This document shows positions 37,449-49,390 of a DNA stretch of 64,000 bases, in pieces (position 1 is the first letter of the stretch; each line of letters opens with the position of its first letter). The stretch is from Aotearoamyces nothofagi. Lineage: Eukaryota > Ascomycota > Leotiomycetes > Leotiales > Tympanidaceae. Position numbers and translations under genes: made by a program. The notes below the pieces were generated by a model. That model ran no database searches, was not told where the DNA came from, and was given only the letters and a program-made list of their open reading frames with translations. Location: assembly GCA_015345905.1 (NCBI GenBank), contig JADDTR010000004.1:806001-870000 (forward strand). Direction: 5' to 3'.

Positions 37449-39861
37449 AGTAGTATGAAGTAGGTGGTGAGAAAAAAAAATAGGGCGGCGTGACGCAGAG
37501 TAGGGGTCTGAAGTGTTCAGTTCACGGCTACTGCTCGCTGAGGACTGTCAGATGCACTCCGATTGTTCGATTAGGGATTGGGGACTGGATTGGGGCCAGC
37601 AAACACGGTGCGCTCGGATAAGGCTTAGTGCTTCACGTTTACAGCATCAAAAGAGCGGATCGCAGCAGAATGCAAGAGCAGTGCAGGACGGGGACAGCAG
37701 CTGTTGTGTGCGCACCAGGAGGAGCTTTGTCGACGGGGCACGTGGATAATACGAAGGAAGGGAAAAGAATTAACTGCACGGGACAGATGACAAGTTGGGT
37801 TCTCGGCACGAGACGTTGGAGGTGTTGATCTTACCCAAGTACACCAAGGAGACGACAGATGCTCGAGTCACCGCCGGGACGGATGAGGCGGTGCTCCTCT
37901 GTACAGAATCCGCAGGTCAGCACTGTACAGTAGGCGTCAGACGTCGGGACACGCGTATCCAGCTCGCCATCTGCTGTTGTCCCGTTACTGTCTTGCCCGT
38001 CAGTACCTGGGCTCGTGAATTCCGTATTGTTTTCCCTGCCACTACAGCCGTGACGGCTAAAGGCAAGTGACAGCCCATCAGCCTTCGAACCGCCATATAC
38101 TCGGCCCGCCGGGAGAAAGCCTCAGAAAGGCTCAATCTAATTAAATGCTCACGGAGAACTCTGCACCCTCCTACTTTTTCTATTGTATCCTACATTCTAA
38201 GATCACGTGCGTCGTCTTCCTTGTGTGCACCTCGCCCCTACTCCCCGTACTCTGCAGACTTGCGAGTGAATACGATTCGACACCCGCTAATTGCCGGAGC
38301 TGAGAGCGTTGGCGATCTCTTATTTGTTATGCACAATGTTATCATCCTTACTACTAGTGCACCGTACCGGCGAAGGACGCTTTCAACGCAGTGGCCAGCG
38401 AGCTCAGCATCAGCTCTCTATCATCGTCATGGTATTTCAAACTATTATAGACCGAAGAGTAGAACAGGAGACAACTGGTACTTCCTACCGAGTACTTCTA
38501 TAATCCCGTACGGAACATTAAGCAACAGCCTCTAGTATTTCCCAAATAACACTATATATATTCGATGCTCCAGGAATACCATTCCAGTATACCGACTATA
38601 CTTCCTGCGAGGCTTAGCATGGATTGAACTTTAGAGTTTATATGATGCGATAGTCACCGTGGTGAAACCAGGTCGACTCCGAGCACTGTCACGCACCACC
38701 ACTACTATCCAGTTGTATCAGTTTCAATCTTCGCAGTAGATCTCCAGCATATATCAAGTACATAGAGAGCAAGGCTATATAGTGGTATCCCTATCGCACC
38801 TCACGTGACATATAGTCGGAGGTTCTCGTTGTATGGTTTGATTCAGGGCCCGTCCTTTCTGAAAGTGCTATAATCAGATAGCTGCGCCTGTGTTGTTTGG
38901 CGGGTCGATCTATCTATTCCTGTACATCTGTGGATCTCAAGATTCTGCCACCCCGTCTCTGATAAAACAAATCCCACAGACAATACAGATCATGCAAGCA
39001 CACAAGCATAAGCATCCACTGGAAGCTGCGGTGAATAGTCCCTTGCCCGCGCTCCTGTGTCCTAAGACCTCCAACGAGGTTACCCACGTCAGCGGTAAGA
39101 AGGCGACGAGGATTGGAGCTCTGGATGTCTACACAGTAGGTGAGTGACAGGGGCAGCGGCATTATTCAAGTTTTGCCTGATTGATTCCTGTCGACGATCG
39201 ACATGCGGAAAATAGAAGACTGCCTGAAATAAACAATGCTCCGCAAGGTACTGAATGTGTGTAGTAGTCTGCCCGGACGAGATCGACTAGGGCTGCTGAA
39301 ACAGGTATTTTCAGCAACAGGGCAAATGGCAAGGCATGAACAGTCCTGCTGTAATAGTCCTTGGCCCAATGTCCCTAGCTGGACAGTTCTGTTCTGTGGT
39401 ACTGTAGTCTTATCCAGAGCATGCCTGCCACATACGGCTGTGCGGCGGTACGCAGCACGAGTACAATACTGTAGTAAACAGTCGACCTGAGGATCCAAGC
39501 AGAAGACGGGCAGATAGATGCAAGTACGGGGAAAGCTTCAACTCCTGCTTTACAGGAAACGCCTTCGGTGCTTCCTTGCATCGATAAGGAGGGCGTATGT
39601 GCTCCGTCCCATCAGTTCAGTCGGGCTGGTCCCCGATGGCGGCTAGAAATTACATCATCAAAGGCGTGTACAGGCGCAAGAGGAGGGGTTTGTCGAAGGC
39701 TTCATGCGAGGAAGGCCGCCCGAGCCTTCCATCGTCTACTGTGTACAGTACGTACTGTACAGGATTGCAGGCGGCACCGGGCGGGACCCTCTCCTCTCTC
39801 AATGCTCCAGCAAGGGGGGGGGAGGGCAGGGTAGCGAGCAGATGATACTTCAGTACTGTAC

Positions 39862-39922
39862 AGGTATTGTATTGTACAGGTATTGTAGGTATTGTAGGTA
39901 TTGTAGGTATTGTAGGTATTGC
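39862..39922. repeat. 9-bp minisatellite (GGTATTGTA)
   Basis: About five to six units of GGTATTGTA preceded by imperfect units containing GTAC. The nine-base period keeps a frame open and explains the artificial Tyr-Arg-Tyr-Cys repeat in the translation. Confidence 0.85.
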
Positions 39923-40103
39923 ACGTCGGGAGGTAGGGGGGTGCTGTGGCGGGTAATCACCGTAAGGGTCGGGCTGCTCTGCTGTGTTGCCGTGCTAACT
40001 CGCCGACTCGCTGGACGACGGCTCCCTGACAGGCTGCAAGGCCACAGCGACGAGCCGTCAAATCTCCGCCAGCTCTTGGCCCTCTGGCCAGTTGACTGGC
40101 AGG

Positions 40104-40138
40104 GGCCTGCGAGGCCTGCGAGGCCTGCGAGGCCTGCC
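40104..40138. repeat. 9-bp tandem repeat (GGCCTGCGA)
   Basis: Four units of GGCCTGCGA, the last imperfect. GC-rich and unrelated in sequence to its neighbours. Confidence 0.85.
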
Positions 40139-40277
40139 AAGGTGCTTGCGGGCAGCGTCTGACTCGACCGCGTCCAGGTCATCTTGCAGCGGGCGTCCAG
40201 CGTGGCTGGGGCTGCCGGGGCCGCTGGGCGGAGGCGGGCAGAGGGCGGGCAGAGGCTGGCAGTGCCCGGCAGTGCCT

Positions 40278-40345
40278 GGTCGGGGGTTCTGCCCTGCCCT
40301 GCCCTGCCCTGCCTGGCCCTGTCCTGCCCTGCCCTGCCAGGTCAG
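40278..40345. repeat. CTGCC pentamer array
   Basis: Imperfect run of CTGCC/CTGCCAG pentamers on the plus strand, almost free of A. Strong C versus G skew over about 65 bp. Confidence 0.75.
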
Positions 40346-40410
40346 GGTGTCGCGGTGCTGGCAGGCCAGTCACGGCCCCCCGTCGCCTCCAATTTACTGC
40401 AAAAAGACCG

Positions 40411-40488
40411 GCGCAGACACCGCAGACACCGCACCGCAGACACGCCAGACACGCCAGACACGCCAGACAGCGCCAGACAGCGCCAGAC
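40411..40488. repeat. 8-10 bp repeat (CGCAGACAC / ACGCCAGAC)
   Basis: Three related unit types in succession: CGCAGACAC, ACGCCAGAC and AGCGCCAGAC. They look like one repeat that has drifted in blocks. Confidence 0.8.
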
Positions 40489-40982
40489 CCCAAGAACAAA
40501 TCTGTCGGTCCCGTCGCCCACTCCATCGTTCACCGGTGCTTCGTTCGCATCTCGACTCCTCCCGTCCCCAATTGCGACTTCTGGCCGGTTCCTCATCTAC
40601 GCTGCACAGAGGGAAGCGCGATAGTTACGAGTTACGGCTTCCAGTACACGTCTCGGGTGCTCACGCGAGCCTCCTAGGGTACGAGCGGCCTGCAGACCAC
40701 TGTCGAGAGCCCCCCAGGCTAAGATTGCAAGCTCCACGCTTGCGCCAGGAACACAGGACCAGAGCAACAAGCCATTGTCCACGACTACCTCGGGAGACAT
40801 CCTGCTCTCGACATCGCCAATTGTCGCAGAATCTCGGTGCGCACAGTCACTTGGCTGCTCAGCTTCTTGTAATTGAGCAAATCTTGAGTCCCGCCTGCGA
40901 CCGGAGTCTACCAGCTCATCCACCCTTCCTCCATCTTCGGCCCGGTAGCACTGCTACCTTTACACCTTCTGCCGCGACAACA

Positions 40983-42206
40983 ATGGGTTCTACCCAGTTT
41001 GGAGATTTCCACGTACGTCCATCCAATTTAGAATCAAGCACGATAAGATTCCTCTCTTGCACGGACTGCGCTGACCACGATGCTACCAACAGAATTTCTG
41101 TCGAGACTCGACATTACCCGTTTGCAATGTTCGTATACCTTCCCAGCCCCCCTTAGCACCTCCAACGCTTGCGAATCTTCCACGAGGAACGTTTGGTAGG
41201 AACATAGCTGATGCGATATTGCTATAGCTTTTTCTCCCGGGTCATAATCAGACCGGCTATGGACGATGCGATTTGAAAGGCATATCACTTAGTGGAGGCC
41301 GAGAACTGGGAAATCTGGGTCAGTGATTTCTGCGTAGACTAAAGCACCTATACTCATAATTCTCTAGGGTCGATATTACTCTGCGGTGTCGCCATTGTTG
41401 TGACCAGTTACCTTATATGGCGATCAGATCGAAAACTAGCAGCCGTGGGACGGAGGTACTATTCAAATAACCCGTTAAATGTCTGCTATAGTCCACTAAT
41501 TGATTCCCCAGAGAAATGCAGCTGTTTTTGCTGGGCTATATACTCATTGAGATCTGCGAGATCTTCACAGTTGGAGAGTTCCCCCTAAAAGCGACGGTCC
41601 GCATAGTAAGTCCTTCACTCTAGACTTCGCGTCCTTGACTTGTTACTAACCATACCCCAGGCCTTCACTGGTATTCATTTGGGCATGATATGTGCAACCA
41701 CATGGGTCCTAATGCTGAATGCAGCTGTGGGGTACCAAGTACTGGATGATGGGACGCCTGTTTCACTGGGTCTCATTATTGCATCCGCAGCGGTTCTCTT
41801 CATCGGAACGGGCTACATCGCTCTCGACACTGGCTATAGCTGGACCGGGCACTTCGACAGCAGTCTACAGGGACAAAATCGAAACATTGGCTTGTACGTC
41901 CTTTATCAGCTAGGGCCGCTGGTGTTTCTCGTCGTTTTTTTCGTCTTGGAAACAGTTCTGGTCCTGAGAGTACTAGGCGAGCGGAAGCCTATGATTTATC
42001 TTGGAGTTGCAGCGCTGCTGTTTGCCATCGGGCAAATCTTCACCTATGTCATAAGCACGCACATCTGTTCAGGGACGAACGGCAAGATTGATGGATCTCT
42101 GTTCGAGACGTTTTTCACCTTGTTGGCAGTCGTTACCGTCTGGTACTTCTGGTCGAGCATCACCGAAGATGACTGGCCCATAACAGTTACAAGTACATAT
42201 CCCTAA
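40983..42206 (+). CDS. Chs7-family (chitin synthase export) membrane protein
   Basis: Polytopic membrane protein of the Chs7 / 'chitin synthase III catalytic subunit' family. Chs7 itself is an ER chaperone needed for export of chitin synthase III; this one is a divergent family member, so the exact client is unknown. Six exons: 40983-41012, 41093-41128, 41228-41318, 41368-41455, 41512-41605, 41661-42206, giving 294 residues. The first three exons give FGDFHNFCRDSTLPVCNLFL and GISLSGGRELGNLG, then six or seven membrane segments beginning SILLCGVAIVVTSYLIW. GRREMQLFLLGYILIEICEIF and LFETFFTLLAVVTVWYFWSS are family-like. The second intron uses a GTTCGT donor; reading through it instead gives a stop. 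Two of the exons are only 30 and 36 nt. Confidence 0.85.
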
Positions 42207-43110
42207 TAGATCACCCTGTACGACATCGACCGAAGAAGTGAAGAATTCTATATTTTGCTACGGAGACTATTGTTTGTCTTACGATGATATTACATCAGTC
42301 ATGAAGCACTTGTTCTAAGTTCGCCACATGCATAGCTATTATTAAACTTAATAGAGGAGGAATATCTATGCTCTAAGTAGCGCCGGGTAGGGCACTATAT
42401 TCTAAGAGAATATCCCCCGCGCGTGGGGTTCTAGGAAAGCCCCAGCATGGCTGGATTCTCTCATTCCACGAGTAACGTCCATTCGGAACTCATGATATGC
42501 ACGAATTACGCAGTGGAATTTTGGCGCATCAGTAATATACCCCACATTGCAGATAATCAGAAATGTTATGATATCAATGAGCTTCGTTCGTCTTCCACCC
42601 TCCTCTCAGCGTAGTCTCATCCGCGTGACCACGAGTTTCAGCAACCAGGGCGTATATCAGAATATTGTGCTCGCCATAATGCTCTTATATTCACTTAATG
42701 TAATAGCTACTTTGATTTTGATTTGATTTCTATTGTATCTCATATAGTCGATAAATAGTCCAGGGAGTAAGTGTGTGAGCTAGTTCTTAACAAATGTAAT
42801 ATATTAATTACAGTAGAGGAAAACATGTATAGAGAGAGAGAGAGAGAGATTGATACTGATGTGATTTAGGGGTTATTTTTTCTCGGATTCAGTTCTAGTA
42901 ATGGTTATTAGTCAAGGAGTCGGTTGCGGCGATACAACCTAGCTCGAGCCTCGCATGGCAAGGCTGCGGCTAGGAAATATTTAAACGTCTCGGCTGAACT
43001 ACATATCAAAATATTGGTCTCACGACAACTCTGGTGTACATCCTCCGGCACCATACGGGCCATCAGCTTGACAGATACTCTACCAATGTCAGGAGTTGGA
43101 GAGCAAGGCT
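42207..43110. promoter_or_regulatory. Chs7-like 3' end and SSL1 promoter
   Basis: 904 bp between two plus-strand genes. AT-rich, with a short (AG)n run at about 42833-42850. The right part should be the SSL1 promoter. No gene seen. Confidence 0.55.
42833..42850. repeat. (AG)n microsatellite
   Basis: About nine AG dinucleotides about 260 bp upstream of the SSL1 start codon. Confidence 0.85.
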
Positions 43111-44586
43111 ATGGCAGACTCAGATGGCGAATATGTTGCCGATGACTTCTCTGACGATGACATCGGCGCGCCACAAGTCGGAGGCGCAGCTGTTCATGGC
43201 ACGCGTTCTACGGGTCAGGTTCGGGGGACTATGAACTCGAATACAAAGGGTGGGGACAGAGAAGGTGGAAGCAATCGGAGGAGAGCGGCATGGGAGGACA
43301 TTCAGAGGAGTTGGGATACCGTCGTGGAGGGCGCAGATGGAAGCATAAATTCAACGGTCGAAGGCCTACGAGAAGCAAACAAGAGGAAACGGTGAGCTCA
43401 TAACGTTCCCGACCGAGAAATATGGCTAATTGTACTTTTCTACAGCTTATTACGAGACACCACTCCGCTACAACGAGGCATCATCCGACATTTAATTCTA
43501 GTCATTGACCTGTCGTTCGCCATGACCGAGAAGGATATACGCCCTACCCGGTACCTCCTCACTCTGCGATACGTGTCATCCTTCATTACCGAATTCTTTG
43601 AGCAAAATCCAATTTCCCAACTTGGCATCATCGGCATGCGGGATGGTCTTGCAACGCGCATTTCAGATATGTCCGGAAATCCCATAGAGCACCAGTCTGC
43701 TTTGTCGTCCCTCCGAACGCAAGATCCGCAAGGCAACCCATCACTACAGAATGCTTTAGAGATGGCTCGCGCTGCGCTCTACCATGCTCCAAGTCACGGA
43801 ACGAGAGAGGTCTTGATTATCTCTGGGGCATTACTGAGTTCGGATCCAGGGGATATCCATACCACAATTACTTCTTTGATCCAAGATCGCGTCCGCGTCT
43901 CTGTCATTGGCCTTGCTGCTCAAGTAGCCATTCTTGCCGACCTCTGTTCTCGGACAGGTGGCGACTACCATGTCGCTATGCACGAGCAGCACTTTCGTGA
44001 CCTGATGATGGCTGTAACCACTCCTCCAATCACACGGTCGAAGAAACAATCACAATCAAGTCTCCTGATGATGGGCTTCCCATCCCGTACCATAAACAAG
44101 CATATGACATTATGTGCCTGCCATAGCAAGCTGAGCAGGGGTGGCTACCTCTGCTCGCGGTGTGGGAGCAAAGTCTGCTCGTTGCCAGCTGAGTGTCCTG
44201 CTTGTGGATTAACTCTTATACTGAGTACTCATCTGGCTCGGAGTTACCATCACCTATTTCCACTACGGAATTGGAGGGAAGTTCCCTGGTCTCAAGCATC
44301 TAGCTCCAAGTCCACAGCCTGCTATTCTTGTCGAAGTTCATTCCCATCGGTGAGGAGACACAAAGACACAATAATGAATGGTAAAGAAGACGGTATGCTA
44401 AAGGGATTGAGCGAATCTGGCCGTTATGCCTGCGAGGTCTGCGGTAATCATTTCTGTATTGATTGCGATGTATTTGCACATGAGGTTGTCCACAATTGCC
44501 CTGGGTGCCAGAGCGATACCCGGGGTTTGACGGCTGTTCAGAACGGAGATGCAAAGCAAGAAGATCTTTACGGCGTGGAGGCGTGA
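43111..44586 (+). CDS. SSL1: TFIIH core subunit Ssl1 (p44)
   Basis: Subunit of the TFIIH core, acting in RNA polymerase II initiation and nucleotide excision repair. In the family it stimulates the Rad3/XPD helicase. Exons 43111-43391 and 43446-44586 encode 473 residues. An acidic N terminus (MADSDGEYVADDFSDDD) leads to the Ssl1-type von Willebrand-like domain (RHLILVIDLSFAMTEKDIRP, then VLIISGALLSSDPGDI). The C terminus has a zinc region CLCxCRG-type (GGYLCSRCGSKVC, ECPACGLTLILSTHLARSYH) and a RING-like finger (YACEVCGNHFCIDCDVFAHE, NCPGC). The ATG at 43111 is the first in frame after an upstream TTG and gives the expected acidic start. Confidence 0.95.
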
Positions 44587-44982
44587 GCCTACAGTGGTTC
44601 TGGGAGGACTCGAGGAGCACACTGCTTGACTGTGTGCTATCAGACAGTCATCTGCAGCTCGGCGTTGAAAATGGAAAAGGGATGGGAAAGGGCAGGAAAC
44701 ATGCATTAGGCGGCGCAATAGTAGCCACTTGAGATACAGCAACTAGCTGTAATCATAATAAGCTCAATACCATTGGATATTCGAACAATTTAGGAGCAGG
44801 TCATCGGCTTGAATGGCCGGAAATTAGTTGCCAGTTATTAGCAGCTATGCATACATAGTGTTTGCCTACTCGGTACAATCATCACTCCTCTTGACGGCAT
44901 ACAAACCCAGAGATCCCATTTCTAAAGACCTGCCGACTAGCGGTGAGTTATTGGAGCTTCCATGATTTGCTAGCCAGACCTT

Positions 44983-45391
44983 TCATACAAGCCGGCCCAC
45001 CTTTCGATTCTCGTTGAATATCCCATTGCCTGATATCTTGCCTATCCAATCACCTCCGAGGGGGTCTTTGTCCCGTAGCAGTATACGGTAGTGACTATGG
45101 TATTGTAAAATCGTTGAGAGCGTAAAATCCAGTCTATCGAGGCGTCGAGGGATAGCAAAACCCTGGGTGCGGTCTTGTATTGCGCCGCAGCAGGACCCGT
45201 TCTGTGAGCTCCCAGATGGGTGAGTGCAGGTCATCCGTTCTTGTCGCTGGTTTCGAGGGAGCTTCGGTAATGTTTGCGAGGTAGAACGGGTTGATGCCTA
45301 TATGCACTACAGGTGGTCTTGTAGGGGATTTAGGGTTGGAGTATGTATGGTCCTCTGAGATCTGCTTGGTGACTGGCGTATGTGGTGGTAA
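44983..45391 (-). pseudogene. Possible decayed coding fragment, two overlapping frames
   Basis: Two minus-strand frames look protein-like and overlap with a shift. The first (45134-45391, no ATG) contains VVHIGINPFYLANITEAPS and ELTERVLLRRNTRPHPGF. The second (44983-45234) continues with RLDRLDFTLSTILQYHSHY and LLRDKDPLGGDWIGKISG. A host gene broken by a frameshift, or two exons joined by an intron I cannot place, are both possible. I recognise no family. Confidence 0.25.
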
Positions 45392-46535
45392 TTATATCAA
45401 AGCGGCATGATAAGGTATTCGAGCCACGACCTCTTGGTGCCATATGGTGATAGCACCAGCTACTGGAAGATTCTAGGTCATCAGAGGTCGACTCGTCTTT
45501 TGACTCCTTGATCATTCTGTTGGTGTTGTTGATATCCTACTATTTTCGAATATAAAATAAATTTATGAAAGAATTATATTTTACGACATGAATATCGTGG
45601 AAATGTTTATTCTTAAAGTGCTTTAAAGCTCGAATAGACTCAGAAATGAGATCGACAAAGTTGGATTGTTGGTTTTGGAGTACGGTGACATAGGCAGATG
45701 GTACATCGTCACATCTGCTTCGAGTACAAGTCGGCGTTCTGGATGCCTATGATCGTCCTCGACAGCGCTCTTTATATCCCTACGTAGATCAACCAAATAT
45801 TAAATCCACTCCCACATAACAGCTCTACGTAAGCTACCCTCGATAAAGGTTCATACGGAGCTCAAAGGAAAGCACGAATATATTCGTGGTAGATGACGCT
45901 GACGGAGTGGCATCGAGCCCGTATAGTGAAGATGGGAGATCTGCGAGATGGCCGAGCGACATTGGGGAATACAACTGCAAACAGATATAATAGAGGGACG
46001 ATAATATACGAGCATGCTGGCTTTGCTAGGGACAGTTAGTATTAAGAATATAAACTTACTCTTCTGGAGAGTTCCTGATAGATCGGTATAGCGCAGGGAA
46101 ATGTAACTTGTACCAATCTAAACATCGTATATTACATATCTACCACAAGGCATACCGACAAAATCCAGTAACGTTACTCTTGTACCAAGTGCTACTAGCT
46201 ATATATAACAGCCCAGCAACACCTACTCCCCCAACTCAAGAGGTTCAGAGCCCAGCAGGGGTTGATTACCATATATTGGGAAGAAGGTGCCAAAGACCAG
46301 TCTCCAGCATCCCGGGACCGAGGTTGACAAGTGTGATGGGAACGGATAGAGACATCCAGGCACAGTCACTGATGGTTGAAAGTGAAGTTGGTATCCGGTG
46401 CACAGTAAGGACAATGGCTCGAACAAGGAACAAAAGGGAGCTCCGAAGAGCAAGGTGATAAGAGTTGCTAGGGAATGGCCCTATTATAATCCCACACCCT
46501 TAGAGACGTCACGAAACGAATCATAGCACAGCATG

Positions 46536-46805
46536 TCAGCATCCGGAGACCATGGTCTGAATATAGCACGAGCTGTCCTCACGTGTCTCAGAGGTATCAA
46601 AGCTATTTACATCCATTATGCGCTCTCTCGCCCTGAGATTATGCCGAGTTGAATGGTAAACCGGCTTTCCATTCATGAGCACAACGAGCAAGGCTGCACA
46701 GCTCCCTATACACGCCGTAGATAATCCAGCGAACAAGAAGCACCAAATCCAGCTGGCACCATGGTGTTTTCGACCAGGCACGTAGTGGACAACAGTACGT
46801 CTCAA
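46536..46805 (-). pseudogene. Possible remnant of a fungal membrane protein
   Basis: An 89-codon minus-strand frame contains SWIWCFLFAGLSTACIGSC and AALLVVLMNGKPV. A tryptophan-rich first membrane helix followed by 'NGKP' recalls the start of the large DUF3176-type fungal membrane protein family. After NGKPV the family resemblance is lost in this frame, as expected after a frameshift. The flanking minus-strand frames (46907-47272, 47278-47625) have one more hydrophobic stretch but no recognisable domain. Confidence 0.2.
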
Positions 46806-48959
46806 AACGGATCAGGGACTGGGATCCAAGGCCCGACCGGATGGCTGCAGGTGCGAAAATGAATGAATTTGAAATATCCAGGCGTCGAGGGCTTGCCCTA
46901 TAGCCGTTACTGCCAGTGTTTTGCTTGGCCGGTAGAAGCTATTCCTAAGCTGAGGAAGACATCTGGCGGAAAAGAGATGTTGGATGGGTCTGGGCGCGGT
47001 CTATGTTGAGCCTCCTGGTTATTACAGTCTGAGAGCCTGGGGCTCAAATGCTCCTCCATCGAGCCACGAGGATGAAGATATGGCATGAAGCATGATATAG
47101 CCATCAGTGGGAGGCCGTCGGCCGAGAACAGTGTCACACGTGCATCACACGTCGAAGCAGATATCCTGGATATGACATGGCTACAAGGAGCAAGAGATAT
47201 ACGAATTAGCAGAGCTGTAGCATACACATGTGTCTCTCCGTGTATGTAGCGCTGTATGACTTGCAAAGTCATCTATTTTACACCTCCTCCATGTTTCCAT
47301 GTGACTTGGTACCTCTTCCATCGAAGCTGATCGAATAATGCTTCGCTTGCCCTACGGTAGGATAGGTACATATTTGACACGTGCACATCAGATGATTAAG
47401 AGCGGAGAGGAGGGAAGGTACATGTCCAAAGTCAGTACTGCTGATATACGGGTGGGCGGGTACCACAAGGCAGAGAAAAAGCAGCGCAAGACATATTATG
47501 GTCATGATCCAACTTTCGAACTTTGAACATCCAGGGAGATAGACATATCGCGAGCACTGAGCAGCTATTCCGTAGCGGGATAATGGTTGCAGAACAGAGA
47601 ATGAAGAACCCCAACTCATGACCAATAATTGTGGAGTTAGGTTGGTTGATACGTGCTGATAAATAATTAAATATGACCTGTCGAAAGGGACCGACCTGTT
47701 GCTTTCAGGATCCCGGGAAACATGTGCTTTGGCATGGATATGAGAGCTGCACGAGCGGGGAGAGGGTAATAAACACAGAAGAAAGCTCGAGATATACGAG
47801 TAGTTCGGAAAGTGATGAAGGTGATAGGTGCTGGTAAAACTGTACAGGCCGCCCCTTCATCTTGTAACTGGTATGGTACCTGATAAATGGCCTAGCACTT
47901 CAGGGGAGTAAGGAGCAAGACATACCTACATCCTGTACTTCGCGACGGTACTGAAAAACCACCGTTGCAACCGTCTCTGCAGGCCATCACATGAATGAAT
48001 ATGCCACGGTCTCCAGAGGGTCAGAGACACAAGGTGGCAAGTAGCATATACGGAATATCGTATACAGCAGCACCTCCCTTCCCTGTGTGCTTGCCTCCCC
48101 GCCTCCCTGCCTCCCTCCATCAACAGCATTACGGAGTATTGCCGGACTAAAACAAGCAACGAGGGAGGGAGACGTCGCCGGCTAAGACAAGAACACAGCC
48201 AGCATCTCTCGCGGACTACGGCCCGCCGTCGAACATGAATCGCGGCCACTCGCGGTGTGCTCCAAATCCGAGCTTCCCTGCAAGACCGAAGTCAGGCGGG
48301 CAGGTGGGCGCGTAGGTTGAAGGAAGAAAGAAAGAAGACCGGAGGATCCTCGACCCGGCATGTCCATACTCTCAACTCAACTCAGCACGGCGCTGCTTGG
48401 ACACCGTACTTGTGCACGCGTATTTTTGCTCGCGGTATCCTACTGTATATCAAGCCAACGCGGACTCCCAAGTTGGCCAGCCATGAATAAATGATGGCTA
48501 ACAAGGTGTGTGCTGCTGCTCGCAATGCAGCAAGTAGGGCTAGAAGGGCTAAACGGGCTAAAAGGGCGATGTGGTAAGGTAGGGGAAGGGAAGCCAGAGG
48601 AGGAGGAGGGCAGGTGAGCGGTGGGAGGAAGGTCGAAATGGCAGTGTGGCACGGGACAGGAAGCCGAACGTGCTGTGCGGCACCGTAGAAGCATCCCGTT
48701 ACTCGTCACGACAAAGGGCGTGCCCGCCATGGCAATTCCAATTCCGGACTTGGGATGCTGCTGGCGCATGGGAATTGAAATGGGAATTGAGTTGAATTGC
48801 TGGCCATTACGGATCCGGTATACTACCATAGCAGTATAGCAGTATAGCAGTACAGCATGATCCCATTACAGACAGGCCTCGGGGCGGATTGACAAGTGCC
48901 GAGTGATGATACTGTAACCCCGTAACTTCTGGATAAAGTCTCCTGTGCCGCAAGTCGCT

Positions 48960-49033
48960 ATTACCTTTTACCTTTGACCTTATTACCTTATTACCTTATT
49001 ACCTTTTACCTTTTTTTTACCTTATTACCTTGC
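48960..49033. repeat. TTACC(TTA)-type array
   Basis: Imperfect run of TTACCTTATTACC and TTACCTTTTACC units, all pyrimidine plus A on the plus strand, ending in a run of eight T. Confidence 0.8.
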
Positions 49034-49295
49034 AGTAATTACCACCTTACTGTACAACTACCCTCCTACTCAGTGCTCGCTCAGTGCTTTCGTTACTCGT
49101 TAGTACTCACTGCTCAGTGTTCCCTCGGTCCGCTATGCGCCATCATAGGCGTTATGTTGACCATTATCCGCTATCCACAATCGAGAAGTCGCAATCCACA
49201 CTGTACGGGTACTGTCTAGTACATGTACCTGGGCCGGCCTTAGTACATCCAGCACAGCCCAGCCCAGCACAGCCCAGGCCAGGAGGGTAGAGCGA

Positions 49296-49390
49296 TAGTA
49301 GAGTAGAGTAGAGGAGGGTAGGGTAGGGTAGGGTAGAGTAGAGTAGAATAGAGTAGAGTAGGGTAGAGTGGAGCAGAGCAGAGCAGAGCA
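49296..49390. repeat. Pentamer array (GAGTA / GGGTA / GAGCA)
   Basis: About nineteen pentamers in blocks: GAGTA, then GGGTA four times, then GAGTA, then GAGCA. The plus strand is almost purely purine plus T with no C until the last block, giving strong strand skew. Confidence 0.85.

Larger units (their letters stand above)
37449..40982. other. Gene-free divergent spacer, GTAC and minisatellite rich
   Basis: 3.5 kb between the sugar transporter and the Chs7-like gene, which point away from each other. From 37.4 to 39.6 kb it is of mixed composition with no clear signal. From 39.7 kb it is dense in GTAC palindromes and tandem repeats (39862-39922, 40104-40138, 40278-40345, 40411-40488). The last few hundred bases should be the Chs7-like promoter; CT-rich stretches occur just before its ATG. 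Confidence 0.6.

Noticed and set aside
41129-41227. Reading through the second intron of the Chs7-like gene
   Set aside because: It gives a locally plausible peptide (RNIADAILL) but then a stop; splicing at the GTTCGT donor restores the family sequence CNLFL and GISLSGG in frame.
45380-45500. tRNA-like stretch (AGGTCGTGGCTCGAATACC on the minus strand)
   Set aside because: It resembles a variable loop plus T-arm, but the T-stem does not pair and no matching D-arm or acceptor stem could be drawn.
49310-49335. Interstitial telomere
   Set aside because: The unit is TAGGG, not TTAGGG, and grades into GAGTA and GAGCA units, which fits pentamer slippage better.
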